64,000 nucleotides of DNA from Inhella proteolytica (GCF_016093275.1 NZ_JAEDAK010000001.1:248001-312000), one strand, 5' to 3'. Counted from the first letter of the stretch, positions 51,091 to 61,288 are shown. Program-made: numbers and translations. Notes: a model not told the origin generated them from the sequence alone.

Positions 51091-51641
51091 GGGCGCCGCG
51101 CCTGGTGCGCCGCCCAGGCCATGCCCAGCCCGCCCACCAGCAGCACCACCGCCACCAGCGGCCAGCGCAGCCAGGCGCTGAGCAGCAGGCCGGCTGCAGC
51201 GAGCGCCGCCACGGCCCAGGGCCCCAGGGGGGAGCGGCGCAGCGGCAGCGCCAGCTTCCAGCTCGCGCCCAGCAACAGGCCGGCAGCCACCAGGCCCATG
51301 CCGCGCAACGCCCCCTGTACCTCGGGGCGGTGCAGTTGCTGGCTGGCCAGCGCCGCCAGCGCGATCACCAGCAGGCCCGGCACCAGCAGCATGCCGCCCA
51401 GCACCGCCAACACGCCGCGCCAGCCGAAGTGGCGCTGGCCGAGCATGATGGCCAGGTTGATGACGTTGGGGCCGGGCAGGACCTGGGCGGCGGCCATCAG
51501 CTCCAGGAACTCGGCATCGCTCAGCCAGCGCTCGCGCTCGACGAATTCATGCTGGGCCACCGCCAGGATGCCGCCGAAGCCCTGCAGGGCCAGGCGGTTG
51601 CACACCCAGGCCAAGTGCCAGGGCGAGCGCGGTGCGTTCAC
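51087..51641 (-). CDS. chromate transporter, short-chain CHR family (first subunit)
   Basis: 184-aa membrane protein with the N-terminal CHR signature VCNRLALQGFGGILAVAQHEFV, LSDAEFLELMAAAQVLPGPNVINLAIMLG and several helices. Paired with the downstream CHR gene as a two-gene transporter. Its start overlaps the stop of the upstream dehydrogenase by 4 bp (ATGA), making a three-gene operon. Confidence 0.92.
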   Translation of the reverse strand: MNAPRSPWHLAWVCNRLALQGFGGILAVAQHEFVERERWLSDAEFLELMAAAQVLPGPNVINLAIMLGQRHFGWRGVLAVLGGMLLVPGLLVIALAALASQQLHRPEVQGALRGMGLVAAGLLLGASWKLALPLRRSPLGPWAVAALAAAGLLLSAWLRWPLVAVVLLVGGLGMAWAAHQARRP

Positions 51642-52651
51642 CGGCTGACCTTCAGCGCGTCCGGGTTCACCAGGTTCTGCGGCTGCCCGCGCAGGAAGGC
51701 GACGACGTTGTCGAACGCGGCGCCGAAGTACAGCTCGTAGCTGGCCTGCTCCACATAGCCGATGTGCGGGGTGCAGACGGCGTTCTCCAGGCGCAGCAGC
51801 GGGTGGCCTTGCAGGATGGGCTCGCTCTCGAACACATCCACCGCCGCCATGCCGGGGCGGCCCCGGTTCAGCGCCGCCACCAGCGCGTTCTCGGCCACCA
51901 ACTCGGCGCGCGAGGTGTTGACGAACAACGCACTGGGCTTCATCAGCCCAAAGTCTTCCAGCGTCACCAGGCCGCGCGTGGCCTCGTTCAGGCGCAGGTG
52001 CAGGCTCAGCACGTCGCAGCCGGCGAAGAAGGCCTCACGGCTTTCGGCCGCCTGGTAGCCATCGGCCATGGCCTTCAGCCGCGAGGCTTCGCTGCCCCAC
52101 ACCAGCACCTGCATGCCAAAGGCCTTGCCGTAGCCGGCCAGCAGCTGGCCGATCTTGCCGTAGCCCCAGATGCCCAGGGTTTTGCCCTGCAGCAGCAGGC
52201 CGATGCCGAAGTTGGGCGGCATCGAGGCCGACTTCAGGCCGCTTTGCTGCCAGGCGCCGTGCTTGAGGTTGCCGATGTACTGCGGCAGGCGCCGCATGGC
52301 GGCCATGATGAGCGCCCAGGTCAGCTCCGCCGGCGCATGGGGCGAGCCCACGCCCTCGGCCACGGCAATGCCGAGGCGGGTGCAGGCCTCGACGTCGATG
52401 TGCGAGCCCACCCGGCCGGTCTGGGCGATCAGCTTGAGCCGGGGCAGCTTTTCCAGCAGCTGGCGGGGGAAGGCGGTGCGTTCGCGGATGAGCACCAGCA
52501 CATCGGCGTCGCGCAGGCGCACGGCCAGCTGGCCGATGCCCTTGACGGTGTTCGTGAACACCTTGGCCTGGATGCCCTCGACCTCAAGCTTGGTGGCGCA
52601 GTGCAGCTTGCGCACGGCGTCCTGGTAATCGTCAAGGATGATCACGTTCAT
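51638..52651 (-). CDS. D-2-hydroxyacid dehydrogenase family protein
   Basis: NAD(P)-dependent reductase of the D-isomer 2-hydroxyacid family, 337 aa from ATG 52651 (MNVIILDDYQDAVRKL). Motifs: LIRERTAFPRQLLEKLPRLKLIAQTGRVGSHIDVEA, the dinucleotide fold LGIWGYGKIGQLLAGYGKAFGM, ALFVNTSRAELV with catalytic Arg, and TPHIGYVEQASYELYF with the His. The exact hydroxyacid is unknown. Operon with the two chromate-transporter genes. Confidence 0.93.
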   Translation of the reverse strand: MNVIILDDYQDAVRKLHCATKLEVEGIQAKVFTNTVKGIGQLAVRLRDADVLVLIRERTAFPRQLLEKLPRLKLIAQTGRVGSHIDVEACTRLGIAVAEGVGSPHAPAELTWALIMAAMRRLPQYIGNLKHGAWQQSGLKSASMPPNFGIGLLLQGKTLGIWGYGKIGQLLAGYGKAFGMQVLVWGSEASRLKAMADGYQAAESREAFFAGCDVLSLHLRLNEATRGLVTLEDFGLMKPSALFVNTSRAELVAENALVAALNRGRPGMAAVDVFESEPILQGHPLLRLENAVCTPHIGYVEQASYELYFGAAFDNVVAFLRGQPQNLVNPDALKVSR

Positions 52652-52661
52652 GGCGGGGCGG

Positions 52662-52706
52662 GATTGTGCGCCCCGCATCGGCGCGGAATCGGCCGCTCGC
52701 ACAATC
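52662..52706. promoter_or_regulatory. inverted repeat in the dehydrogenase/galE divergent region
   Basis: GATTGTGCG (52662-52670) and its exact complement CGCACAATC (52698-52706), 27 bp apart. The left copy is also in an 8-bp hairpin GCGGGGCG/CGCCCCGC (52653-52676). On each strand CACAATCC or CACAATCGC points toward its gene, so the pair may be two divergent -10-like elements or two operator halves. Confidence 0.45.
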
Positions 52707-52736
52707 GCAATCCCCAGAACGAGAAGGAAGTCCTTC

Positions 52737-53747
52737 ATGCGCGTGCTCGTCACCGGCGGCGCCGGTTTCATCGGCTCCATCACCACCCTGCAGCTGATCG
52801 AGGCCGGCCACCAGCCGGTGGTGCTGGACAACTTCAGTAACAGCTCGCCGGTGGCCCTTGAGCGCGTGGCGGAGCTGTGCGGCCGCAAGCCGGCGCTGGT
52901 GGAAGGGGACGTGCGCGACGGCGCCTTGCTGCGCCGCGTGCTGCGCGATGTCGGCATCGAGGCGGTGATGCATTTCGCCGGCCTGAAGGCGGTGGGGGAG
53001 TCGGTGGAGAAGCCGCTCGAATACTTCGACAACAACGTCCAGGGCAGCTTGAGCCTGCTGGCCGCGATGCGCGACGAAGGCGTGGGCACCCTGGTGTTCA
53101 GCAGCTCGGCCACCGTCTACGGCATGGCCGAGACCATGCCGCTGCGCGAGGACGCCCCCACCGGCACCACCAACCCCTACGGCCGCAGCAAGCTGATGGT
53201 CGAGCAGATCCTCACCGACCTGGCCGCCGCGCCGGGCAGTGGCATGAGCCTGTGTGCGCTGCGCTACTTCAACCCCGTGGGCGCCCACCCCAGCGGCCGC
53301 ATGGGCGAGGACCCGCAGGGCATCCCCAACAACCTGATGCCCTTCATCGCCCAGGTAGCCGTGGGCCGGCGCGAATCGCTGGCCGTGTTCGGCAACGATT
53401 ACCCCACCGTCGACGGCACCGGCGTGCGCGATTACATCCATGTGATGGACCTGGCCGCCGGCCACCTGGCCGCGCTGCGCCATGTGCATGGCAAGGCGGG
53501 CATGCACACCTTCAACCTCGGCACCGGCCGGGGCCACTCGGTGCTGGAGGTGCTGCGCGCCTTCGAGGCCGCTGCCGGCAAGCCGATCGCCCACCACGTC
53601 GCCCCACGTCGCCCGGGCGACGCCGCGCAAAGCTGGGCCGACCCCGCCAAGGCCCAGGCCGAGCTGGGCTGGCAGGCCACGCACACCCTGGAACAGATGT
53701 GCGCCGACGCCTGGCGCTGGCAATCCATGAACCCCAACGGCTATTGA
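52737..53747 (+). CDS. galE: UDP-glucose 4-epimerase
   Basis: Interconverts UDP-glucose and UDP-galactose. 336 aa from ATG 52737 ([20 protein letters not shown]). Motifs: the Rossmann [25 protein letters not shown], the catalytic Ser and Tyr in SSSATVYGM and NPYGRSKLM, and [18 protein letters not shown] long frame upstream of 52737 is not family-like. A GAAGGAAG site lies upstream. glpK follows 10 bp later. Confidence 0.95.
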   Translation: MRVLVTGGAGFIGSITTLQLIEAGHQPVVLDNFSNSSPVALERVAELCGRKPALVEGDVRDGALLRRVLRDVGIEAVMHFAGLKAVGESVEKPLEYFDNNVQGSLSLLAAMRDEGVGTLVFSSSATVYGMAETMPLREDAPTGTTNPYGRSKLMVEQILTDLAAAPGSGMSLCALRYFNPVGAHPSGRMGEDPQGIPNNLMPFIAQVAVGRRESLAVFGNDYPTVDGTGVRDYIHVMDLAAGHLAALRHVHGKAGMHTFNLGTGRGHSVLEVLRAFEAAAGKPIAHHVAPRRPGDAAQSWADPAKAQAELGWQATHTLEQMCADAWRWQSMNPNGY

Positions 53748-53757
53748 GGAGTTCGTC

Positions 53758-55215
53758 ATGACCCATGTGCTGGCGCTTGACCAAGGCACTACCAGTTCAC
53801 GCGCGCTGCTCTTTGACCTGCAGGGCCGGATCCAGGCGCAGGCCCAGCAGCCCTTCGAGCAGCACTTCCCACAGCCCGGCTGGGTCGAGCACGATCCCGA
53901 GGCCATCTGGGCCACCCAGCTGGACACCGCCCGCCAGGCCCTGGCCGGCCGGCGCCCGGCCGATGTGGCGGCCATCGGCCTGACCAACCAGCGCGAGACC
54001 GTGGTGCTGTGGGAGCGCGCCAGCGGCAAGGCCCTGACGCGCGCCATCGTCTGGCAGGACCGCCGTACCGCCGCCGCCTGCCAGGCCCTGCGCGAGGCCG
54101 GGCACCTGGACTTCGTGCGCCAGCACACCGGCCTGACGCTCGACCCCTACTTCAGCGCCACCAAGATCGCCTGGTGGTTGCAGCAGCACCCCGACTGGCG
54201 CGCGCGTGCCGAGCGCGGCGAGCTGGCCGTTGGCACCGTCGACAGCTGGCTGCTCTGGCGCCTGACCGAAGGCCGCGTGCACGCCACCGATGTGACGAAC
54301 GCCAGCCGCACCCTGCTGATGAACCTGCACAGCGGCGCCTGGGACGAGGAGCTGCTGCGCCTCTTTGGCATCCCGCGGGCCTTGCTGCCCGAAATCCGCC
54401 CCTCCGCCGCCGACTACGGCCACACCAGCTTGCTGGGGGGCTCCATCGCTATTGGCGGCGTGGCCGGCGACCAGCAGGCCGCGCTCTTCGGCCAGGGCTG
54501 CACCCAGCCGGGTCAGGCCAAGAACACCTATGGCACCGGCTGCTTCCTGCTCATGCACACCGGCGAGCGCGCGCTGCCGTCCGAGCACGGCCTGCTGACC
54601 ACGCGTGCGGCCCAGACCGGCGCGCAGCCCCAGTTCGCGTTGGAGGGCAGCGTCTTCATGGGCGGTGCCGTGGTGCAGTGGCTGCGCGACGGCCTGAAGA
54701 TGTTCGCGAGCAGCGCCGAGGTCGAGACCCTGGCCCGTTCGGTGCCCGACAGCGGCGGCGTCATCGTCGTGCCCGCCTTCACCGGCCTGGGTGCGCCGTA
54801 CTGGAACGCCGAGGCGCGCGGCGCCATCCTGGGCCTGACACGCGGCAGCGGCCAGGCGCAGATCGCACGAGCGGCCCTTGAATCGATCGCCTTCCAGAGC
54901 GCCGACGTGCTGGAGGCGATGGTGAAGGACGCCAGCGCTGCCGGCATCGCCTTGAGCGAGCTGCGCGTGGACGGCGGCGCCAGCGCCAACGACCTCTTAA
55001 TGCAATGGCAGGCCGATCTGCTGGGCGTGCCAGTGTGGCGGCCGGCGGTGGTGGAAAGCACCGCTTACGGCGCAGCGGCCTTGGCTGCGGCGCAGGCTGG
55101 GGTGACGCTCGCACCGGCTTCGAGTGCGGGGCGACGCTTCGAGCCGCAGATGGCGCGGGCGCAGGCCGCCGAGCGCATGGCGGCCTGGCACGCGGCTGTC
55201 AATCGGGTGCTTTGA
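53758..55215 (+). CDS. glpK: glycerol kinase
   Basis: Phosphorylates glycerol to glycerol-3-phosphate. 485 aa with [44 protein letters not shown], the glycerol-site [24 protein letters not shown], and [16 protein letters not shown]...[15 protein letters not shown]. glpD, glpF and a repressor are not in the window. Its end overlaps the converging S10 peptidase gene by 17 bp. Confidence 0.96.
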   Translation: MTHVLALDQGTTSSRALLFDLQGRIQAQAQQPFEQHFPQPGWVEHDPEAIWATQLDTARQALAGRRPADVAAIGLTNQRETVVLWERASGKALTRAIVWQDRRTAAACQALREAGHLDFVRQHTGLTLDPYFSATKIAWWLQQHPDWRARAERGELAVGTVDSWLLWRLTEGRVHATDVTNASRTLLMNLHSGAWDEELLRLFGIPRALLPEIRPSAADYGHTSLLGGSIAIGGVAGDQQAALFGQGCTQPGQAKNTYGTGCFLLMHTGERALPSEHGLLTTRAAQTGAQPQFALEGSVFMGGAVVQWLRDGLKMFASSAEVETLARSVPDSGGVIVVPAFTGLGAPYWNAEARGAILGLTRGSGQAQIARAALESIAFQSADVLEAMVKDASAAGIALSELRVDGGASANDLLMQWQADLLGVPVWRPAVVESTAYGAAALAAAQAGVTLAPASSAGRRFEPQMARAQAAERMAAWHAAVNRVL

Positions 55216-56959
55216 CCGGGGCTGTGAGGTTGGCGCGCGGTGGCACCCACGGATCTCGCATCGGCGCCTGGAACTCCGGCTCCGGCGTGGCCCGCTTGAA
55301 GCCCGGCAGGGGCAGGGCACCGGCCTGGTCCGGGTAGGGGCGCTGCGGCGCGGCGGCGGAGGCCTGGCGCTGCGGCCCGCTGCCGGCCGCCGCACCGCGC
55401 GCGGCCAGCACTTCGGCGTAGAAGCTCACCAGATCGGCCTTCTGGCGCACCCGGGTGGCGTCGTCCAGGAAGCTCATGTGGCCGCCGGGGTAGTTGCGCA
55501 CCTGCACGCGGTTGCTGTTCAGGCGCGCCAGGTCCTGCTCGGTTCGGTAGAACGGTGTGGCCAGGTCGTGATAGCCGCTGATGGCAAGCACGCGCAGACG
55601 CGGGTTCTGCTGCAGGGTCCAGGCCAGGTCGGGGATGGTGTCCGGCAAGTCGCGGCCGCCGTAGCTGAAGTTCCAGACCTGGATGGCATTGCTGAGCAGC
55701 ACATAGGTCGAGCCATTGCGGTACTGCAGATCGTTGCTCAGGTGGGTGTTGATGGCGCTGGCGAAGCTGCTGCCGATCCAGGTGCTGGAGGGGTCGCCCT
55801 CGGCGGCCAGGGCGCTGCCCACCGGGGCCAGCATGCGGCCGTCGTAGCGGCCGATCAGCTGGCCGGGCAGCAGGTTCTCGCGGTAGTAGGTCGGCGGTAG
55901 GTTGAACTGCGCCTGCCAGTGGTTGGCGCCCAGGCCGGTCAGGTTGGCCAGCTGCGGCCACAGTGCCGGGGTGGTGCTGCCGCCGGTCAGGAAGGCTTGC
56001 GCGGCCGGTTCGTAGCTCTGGGCGGCGAACTGGCGCGCCTGGATGGTCCAGGCGTCGAGGTCCGTTGGCACCTGTTGGCTCAACCGGTGCCAGGCCCCCA
56101 CGGCGGCGTAGCTGGGCAGGTAGCCGGCGCAGGAGACGCGCGGCAACTCGAAGATGGCGCAATTGCTGTTGTAGTCCATGGCCGGGCTTTGCAGCACCAG
56201 CCCGTCCATGGGCAGATTGGCCTCCTGCAGTCGCCGCGCCAGCACCGCGGTGCGCGGCCCGCCATAGCTCTCGCCGTACAGGAACTTGGGTGAGGCCTGG
56301 CGGCCGTTGACCTCGACATAACGGCGAATGAAGTCGCGGAACAGGCTGGCGTCCTCGTTCACGCCCCAGAAGCTGCGGTTGGTGAACGGGGCGATGGCCT
56401 GCGAGCGGCCGCTGCCCACCGCGTTGACGAACACCAGATCGCTCTGTGCCAGCAGGCTGTCGGCGTTGTCCACCAGGGGGAAGGGGCGGGCGGCGGTGGT
56501 TTCGGGTACGCCGCTGACCAGGCGCTTGGGGCCAAAGGAACCCAACTGCAGCCAGACCGAGGCCGAGCCCGGGCCGCCGTTGTAGAAGAAGGTGACCGGC
56601 CGGGTGGCCGCGTTCGCGCCGGGCAAGGTGTAGGCGACGTAGAACACCGCTGCTTGCGGCCGTTGCGCCGCGCCGATCTCGCGCGCGATCAGGTGGCCGG
56701 CCGTGGCCTGGTAGTTCAGGGTCTGGCCACCCAGGCTGAGGCTGTGCTGGGTGACCGCCGCGGCCTCGGTGGCGCCGGGCAGCGAGGCATTGGCGTTCGC
56801 GGAGTAGACATTCGGATCGTCCAGACCCGGCAGCGTCTGCGGCGGTGGCGGGGGAGTTGGCGCACCCCCTCCGCCGCCTCCGCCGCAGGCTTGCAGCAGC
56901 AGGGCCAGGGCCGCCGCGCTGGCGGCCCGGTTCAGACGAGTCTCAGTGCTTACAGACAT
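55199..56959 (-). CDS. S10 family serine carboxypeptidase-like lipoprotein
   Basis: 586 aa from ATG 56959, with GGGGG in the ribosome-site window. A lipoprotein signal ([10 protein letters not shown], Cys25) is followed by a Gly/Pro linker, then an alpha/beta-hydrolase peptidase domain: [20 protein letters not shown] (oxyanion), [18 protein letters not shown] (nucleophile Ser), a late [20 protein letters not shown] (Asp), and [11 protein letters not shown] (His). A Pro-rich C-terminal tail of about 60 residues. Likely a periplasmic or surface peptidase. The start overlaps the stop of the upstream amidohydrolase gene by 17 bp, so the pair is co-expressed. Confidence 0.9.
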   Translation of the reverse strand: MSVSTETRLNRAASAAALALLLQACGGGGGGGAPTPPPPPQTLPGLDDPNVYSANANASLPGATEAAAVTQHSLSLGGQTLNYQATAGHLIAREIGAAQRPQAAVFYVAYTLPGANAATRPVTFFYNGGPGSASVWLQLGSFGPKRLVSGVPETTAARPFPLVDNADSLLAQSDLVFVNAVGSGRSQAIAPFTNRSFWGVNEDASLFRDFIRRYVEVNGRQASPKFLYGESYGGPRTAVLARRLQEANLPMDGLVLQSPAMDYNSNCAIFELPRVSCAGYLPSYAAVGAWHRLSQQVPTDLDAWTIQARQFAAQSYEPAAQAFLTGGSTTPALWPQLANLTGLGANHWQAQFNLPPTYYRENLLPGQLIGRYDGRMLAPVGSALAAEGDPSSTWIGSSFASAINTHLSNDLQYRNGSTYVLLSNAIQVWNFSYGGRDLPDTIPDLAWTLQQNPRLRVLAISGYHDLATPFYRTEQDLARLNSNRVQVRNYPGGHMSFLDDATRVRQKADLVSFYAEVLAARGAAAGSGPQRQASAAAPQRPYPDQAGALPLPGFKRATPEPEFQAPMRDPWVPPRANLTAPVKAPD

Positions 56960-59900
56960 GGCCGACCCCCATCGAATCGTCAAGTGCGTCCTCGTGCACC
57001 GGTACCTGACCCTGCTCGCCGCTCAGGCCCTCGAAGAAGAAGGGCTTGCGCGGCTTGGGTCGGTGGCCGATTTCGTTCATGGTGGGCAGCTCGTACAGGC
57101 GCCCGCCCAGCATCACCTGGGCGATGCGGTCGCTCTGGCGGATGTCCTTGAGCACATCGCCGTCCAGCACCACCACATCGGCCAGCTTGCCGGGTTCCAG
57201 CGAACCGATGTCCTTGTCCAGGCCGAGTGTCTGCGCCGGGTTCAGCGTGGCGCTGCGCAGGGCTTCCAGCGGGGTCATGCCGCCCAGGCCCAGCATCCAC
57301 ATCTCCCAGTGCGCACCCAGGCCCTCGCGCTGGCCGTGCGCGCCGATGCTGGTGCGCACGCCGGCGCGCTGCAGCTCGGTGGCGGTGCGGGCCACGCGCA
57401 GCACATTGAAGTCCTGTTCGGGCGCGGTGAGGCGGCGCACGCTGCGCGGCTCCAGCACCGAGCGCGGCACGAAGCGGCTCAGGATGGGGTGGCGCCACAC
57501 CTCGGTGTGCGCGTACCAGTAGTGCTCGCCGTCCAGGCCGCCATAGGCCACATTGAGCGTCGGGTTGTAGCCCACGGCGGTCTGGGACCACAGCTGCTTG
57601 ACGTCCTCGTACACCTCGGCCACGGGCAGCGCATGCTCCACCGTGGTGTGGCCGTCCACCAGCTGGTTCATATTGAGCTGGAACAGCGAGGCGCCCTCTG
57701 GCACCACCATCATGTTCGTCTGGCGTGCCGCTTCCAGGATCTGCTGGCGCTGTTCGCGGCGTGGCTGGTTGTAGCTCTTCACACTGAAGGCGCCGGCGGC
57801 CTTCAGGCGCTTGAGGTGGGTGAGGGCGTCGTCGTAGTTGTTGATGACAGCCGTCACATCCGCTTTGGCGCCGTACAGGATGGTGCCGGTACTGAAGATG
57901 CGCGGCCCCACCAGCTGGCCGACACGCTGCATTTCGCTGACGGTCAGGATGTCTGAGGTGCGGTTGCTGGGGTCGTGCAGGGTGGTGACGCCAAAGGCCA
58001 GCGTGGCGTAGTTGACCCAGCTCTGCTGCGGAATGAATTGGCTCTCCGCCATGGCGCCGTGCCAGTGGGTGTCGATCAGGCCGGGGATCAGCGTCTTGCC
58101 CTGCACCTCGATCACCTGCGTGCCGGCCGGAATGCTGACCTCAGCCGCCTTGCCCACGGCCAGGATGCGCTTGCCTTCGGTGACGAGCACGCCGTCCTCG
58201 ATGACCTCGTCGCCCCGCATCGTCACGATGCGCGCGCCGCGGAAGGCGATGCGGCCGGTCGGCGCATCGGCCGCCTGGCGGAAGCCGATCTTGAGCCCCT
58301 GCTCGCTGCGCTTGAAATCGGCGCCGTAGGCGGCGGCGCGCGGCACGCTGAAGAGCTCATCACCCAGCGCGTAGTGCAGGGTGGCGCTGTCGCCCGACCA
58401 GTGCAGGGATTCACCGGCGTTCACGTCCAGGCGCTTGACGGGCAGGGCCTCCATCTTGGAGCCCACCGTCAGCAGCTTGCCGGTCTGCGGCAAGGGCGTG
58501 ATGTAGGTATGGAAGCGCTCGATGAAGCCCAGCCAGCGGCCATCGGGCGAGACCGTGAATTCGGAGGCGAACTCGCCCTTGGCGATGGGAGTTTCCTCGC
58601 GAGTGGCCAGGTCCAGGCGCACCAGCTTGTGCTCGCTGTCCACCTCGCTGACGGCGCCCGAGCGCGTGAAGAACACCGCCTTGCTGTCCGCGCCCCATTG
58701 CGGGCTGTGGCCGGTCTTGCTGAGCTGCTGCAGCTCGCTGCCGTCCACCCGGCTCATGAAGAGGCCCTGGCCCAGGCCCTGCCAGGGCGTGGTGAGGTAG
58801 CCGCCCTTGGCCTTCTGGTAGACGACCGAGCGGCCATCAGGCGAAAGGCGTGGGTGCAGGTACTTGCCGGGCGCCTGGGTGACGACCGTTTCGCGCCCGC
58901 TGGCCAGGTGGCGCACGCGCACCTGGCCGAGCTTCTCGTCGTTCCAGGTGGTGTAGACGATGGACTGGCCGTCGCGCGAGAAGCTCGGGAACAGTTCGAA
59001 ATGCTCGTTCTGCTGGGTCAGGCGGCGCGGCATGCCGTTCGGCAGCTCCTTCAGGTAAAGGTGCCCGAGCGCCGAGTAGACGACGCGCTTGCCGTCCGGT
59101 GCGGTCTGCACCCAGCGCAGCTGGCGCACATCGAACTCGGGCGGGGCCACCTCCTGGGCGTAGCGGATGGACTCGCGGATCTCACGCGTGTCCTTCACCT
59201 GGAAGGGGATCTCGCGTGCCGCGCTCTTGAACGGGTCCACCCGCCACAGCTTGCCGCGCGCCCACAGCACCAACTCCTTGCTGCCCGGCATCCAGGCAAA
59301 GGCGGGGTAGACGCCGTAGTAGGACCAGGACTCCTGCAGATCGCGCTCCAGCGGGCCCCATACCGGCCACTCGCGGCCGCTGTGCAGGTCCTTGAGGAAG
59401 AGCATGGACTGACCCTGGTCCTGCTCCAAGCGCTGGCGGCGCACGAAGGCCAGGTAGCGACCGTCGGGCGAGGGCGTGGGCCGGATGGCGCCACCCGGGC
59501 CGCTGACCAGGGGCTCGCTCGTGCCGTCCTGCAGGTCCTGCCGCACGATGCGGAAGATCTCCTTGTTCGAGTCCTTGTTGTACTCAAACACGCGGCCGGG
59601 CGTGGCGTCCATCGAGTAGTAGAGGTAGCGGCCATCGGGCGAGAGTGCGGGCTCGCCCAGGTCCTTCTGCCAGTTCGGCTTCTCGTTGAGCTGCACGCCC
59701 TTGCCACCGTCCAGGTGGTAGAGCCAGATCTCGCCCGAGCCCGCTGAGCGTGTGCCGGTGAAGTGCTTGCGCGCGGCGATGTACTGGCCGCTCGGGTGCC
59801 AGGTCGGGTTGTTCAGCAGCCGGTAATCCTCGGTGCTGATGGCCTGGGCGCCGCTGCCGTCGCGGTTCATCACCCAGACGTTGTCGCCGCCGCCGGCGTC

Positions 59901-60215
59901 GCTGATGAAGGCGATCTTCTGCCCGTCGGGCGAGAAGCGGGCCTGCATCTCCCAGGCCACCGAATGCGTCAGCGCCTGGGCCTGGCCGCCCTCAATCGGC
60001 AGCACGTACAGATCACCCAGCAGGTCGAACAGCACCTGCTTGCCATCGGGGCTGACGTCCACGCTCATCCAGGTGCCGCTGCGCACATCGATGGCGACGT
60101 TGCGGGACTGGCCCGGCGGCTGGTTGACGTTCCAGGCCTTGGGCTTGGCGTCTTGCGCCGTGGCGGCGCAGCTGAAGAGGGCGAGGGCGAGAGGAAGGAG
60201 ACGGGGCAGATACAT
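56943..60215 (-). CDS. exported beta-propeller plus amidohydrolase fusion protein
   Basis: 1090 aa from ATG 60215 (MYLPRLLPLALALFSCAATAQ), which includes a signal peptide. The first about 620 residues are TolB/WD40-like blades (repeated SPDGKQ, SPDGQKIAF, SPDGRYLAFVRR, SRDGQSIVYTTW). The rest is an imidazolonepropionase-like amidohydrolase: LIPGLIDTHWHGAMAE (HxH metal pair), VTTLHDPSNRTSDI, an EHALPVAEVYE segment, IGAHGQREGLGAHWEMWML and GSLEPGKLADVVVLDGD. Probably hydrolyses peptides or cyclic amides in the periplasm. The substrate is unknown; a dipeptidase role beside the S10 peptidase is inference. Confidence 0.92.
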   Translation of the reverse strand: MYLPRLLPLALALFSCAATAQDAKPKAWNVNQPPGQSRNVAIDVRSGTWMSVDVSPDGKQVLFDLLGDLYVLPIEGGQAQALTHSVAWEMQARFSPDGQKIAFISDAGGGDNVWVMNRDGSGAQAISTEDYRLLNNPTWHPSGQYIAARKHFTGTRSAGSGEIWLYHLDGGKGVQLNEKPNWQKDLGEPALSPDGRYLYYSMDATPGRVFEYNKDSNKEIFRIVRQDLQDGTSEPLVSGPGGAIRPTPSPDGRYLAFVRRQRLEQDQGQSMLFLKDLHSGREWPVWGPLERDLQESWSYYGVYPAFAWMPGSKELVLWARGKLWRVDPFKSAAREIPFQVKDTREIRESIRYAQEVAPPEFDVRQLRWVQTAPDGKRVVYSALGHLYLKELPNGMPRRLTQQNEHFELFPSFSRDGQSIVYTTWNDEKLGQVRVRHLASGRETVVTQAPGKYLHPRLSPDGRSVVYQKAKGGYLTTPWQGLGQGLFMSRVDGSELQQLSKTGHSPQWGADSKAVFFTRSGAVSEVDSEHKLVRLDLATREETPIAKGEFASEFTVSPDGRWLGFIERFHTYITPLPQTGKLLTVGSKMEALPVKRLDVNAGESLHWSGDSATLHYALGDELFSVPRAAAYGADFKRSEQGLKIGFRQAADAPTGRIAFRGARIVTMRGDEVIEDGVLVTEGKRILAVGKAAEVSIPAGTQVIEVQGKTLIPGLIDTHWHGAMAESQFIPQQSWVNYATLAFGVTTLHDPSNRTSDILTVSEMQRVGQLVGPRIFSTGTILYGAKADVTAVINNYDDALTHLKRLKAAGAFSVKSYNQPRREQRQQILEAARQTNMMVVPEGASLFQLNMNQLVDGHTTVEHALPVAEVYEDVKQLWSQTAVGYNPTLNVAYGGLDGEHYWYAHTEVWRHPILSRFVPRSVLEPRSVRRLTAPEQDFNVLRVARTATELQRAGVRTSIGAHGQREGLGAHWEMWMLGLGGMTPLEALRSATLNPAQTLGLDKDIGSLEPGKLADVVVLDGDVLKDIRQSDRIAQVMLGGRLYELPTMNEIGHRPKPRKPFFFEGLSGEQGQVPVHEDALDDSMGVGHVCKH

Positions 60216-60294
60216 GCCCCGCACCATAGGCCGTTCACCCCAAGGGGCGTGAGAGGAACAGTGCCGGGTTACGAACGTCATGCCGCCCATGAAG

Positions 60295-60316
60295 AAAGGC
60301 GCCCGCAGGCGCCTTT
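60295..60316 (-). terminator. intrinsic terminator after ohr
   Basis: Minus-strand stem AAAGGCGCC-tgcg-GGCGCCTTT followed by CTTC, 20 bp after the ohr stop. It separates ohr from the propeller/amidohydrolase gene. Confidence 0.85.
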
Positions 60317-60335
60317 GCAGGGGTGCGGTGGGCGC

Positions 60336-60752
60336 TCAGACGACGGTCAGCACCACGTCAATGTTGCCGCGCGTGGCATTGCTGTAGGGGCAGACCTGGT
60401 GGGCCGTGGCCACCAGCTTTTCGGCGGCCTCACGCTCCAGGCCGGGCAGGCTGATCGCCATGCGCACGCCAATGCCGTAGCCGGCGCCCTTCGGGCCAAA
60501 GTCCACTTCGGCGTCGATCTTGGCGTCGGCCGGCACGGCCAGGCCCAGCTTGCCGGCCACGGCGCCCATGGCGCCCATGAAGCAGGCCGAGTAGCCGGCC
60601 GCGAACAGTTGCTCGGGGTTGGTGCCCTGGCCATTGCCACCCATTTCGACCGGCTTGGCCAGCGTCAGCTCCAGCGGGCCGGTGCTGGACTTGCCATTGC
60701 GGCCGCCGGTGGTGGTGGCGTGGGCGGTGTAGACGACTTTGTCGAGAGCCAT
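60336..60752 (-). CDS. ohr: organic hydroperoxide resistance protein (Ohr)
   Basis: Lipoyl- and thiol-dependent peroxidase of the OsmC/Ohr family, 138 aa from ATG 60752. Peroxidatic Cys57 in AAGYSACFMGAMGAV and resolving Cys121 in AHQVCPYSNATRGN, both in the Ohr context rather than OsmC. Start MALDKVVYTAHATTTGGRNG with the Arg of the active site. 29 bp downstream of ohrR. Confidence 0.97.
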   Translation of the reverse strand: MALDKVVYTAHATTTGGRNGKSSTGPLELTLAKPVEMGGNGQGTNPEQLFAAGYSACFMGAMGAVAGKLGLAVPADAKIDAEVDFGPKGAGYGIGVRMAISLPGLEREAAEKLVATAHQVCPYSNATRGNIDVVLTVV

Positions 60753-60781
60753 GGTGTTTCCTTTGAGGGTGATTGCCGGGT

Positions 60782-61267
60782 TCAGGCGGCGGTGGGGATC
60801 TGTGCCTGCAGCAGCTTTTCGCGCAGCTGATGCAGGCGTTGCGTCAAAGCCTGCAATTCGTCCAGCGAACAGGCGCTGGCGCAGGCCAGTTGATGGGGAA
60901 TGTCCAGCGCCTTGGTTTGCAGCGCCCGGCCGGCCGGCGTGAGGCGCACCAGCACGCGGCGTTCGTCGGCGGCATCGCGGCTGCGCACCAGCAGGCCTGC
61001 GGCTTCCAGCCGCTTGAGCAGTGGGGTCAGGGTGCCGGAATCCAGCGCCAGGCGCTCGCCCAGCTGGCTCACGGCCTGCTCGTCCTGTTCCCACAGCAAC
61101 AGCATCACCAGGTACTGCGGGTAGGTCAGGCCCAGCGGCGCCAGCAGGGGCTTGTAGAGCTTGGTCATGGCCAGCGAGCCGGAGTAGAGCGCGAAGCAGA
61201 GCTGGCGGTCCAGGCGCAGCCACTCGGTGGCGGCGGGGCTGGGCTTGGCGCGGTGCTTGGCTGGCAT
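60782..61267 (-). CDS. ohrR: MarR family transcriptional regulator OhrR
   Basis: Repressor released by organic hydroperoxides, 161 aa from ATG 61267 (MPAKHRAKPSPAATEW). The sensing Cys24 in RQLCFALYSGSLAMTKLY, then the winged helix VMLLLWEQDEQAVSQLGERLALDSGTLTPLLKRLEAAGLLVRSRDAADERRVLV. C-terminal cysteines in QLACASACSLD fit the two-Cys OhrR class (as in Xanthomonas). It is placed to regulate itself and ohr from the operator upstream of its start. Confidence 0.95.
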   Translation of the reverse strand: MPAKHRAKPSPAATEWLRLDRQLCFALYSGSLAMTKLYKPLLAPLGLTYPQYLVMLLLWEQDEQAVSQLGERLALDSGTLTPLLKRLEAAGLLVRSRDAADERRVLVRLTPAGRALQTKALDIPHQLACASACSLDELQALTQRLHQLREKLLQAQIPTAA

Positions 61268-61288
61268 GGGGCGAACTGTAGTTGGCAA

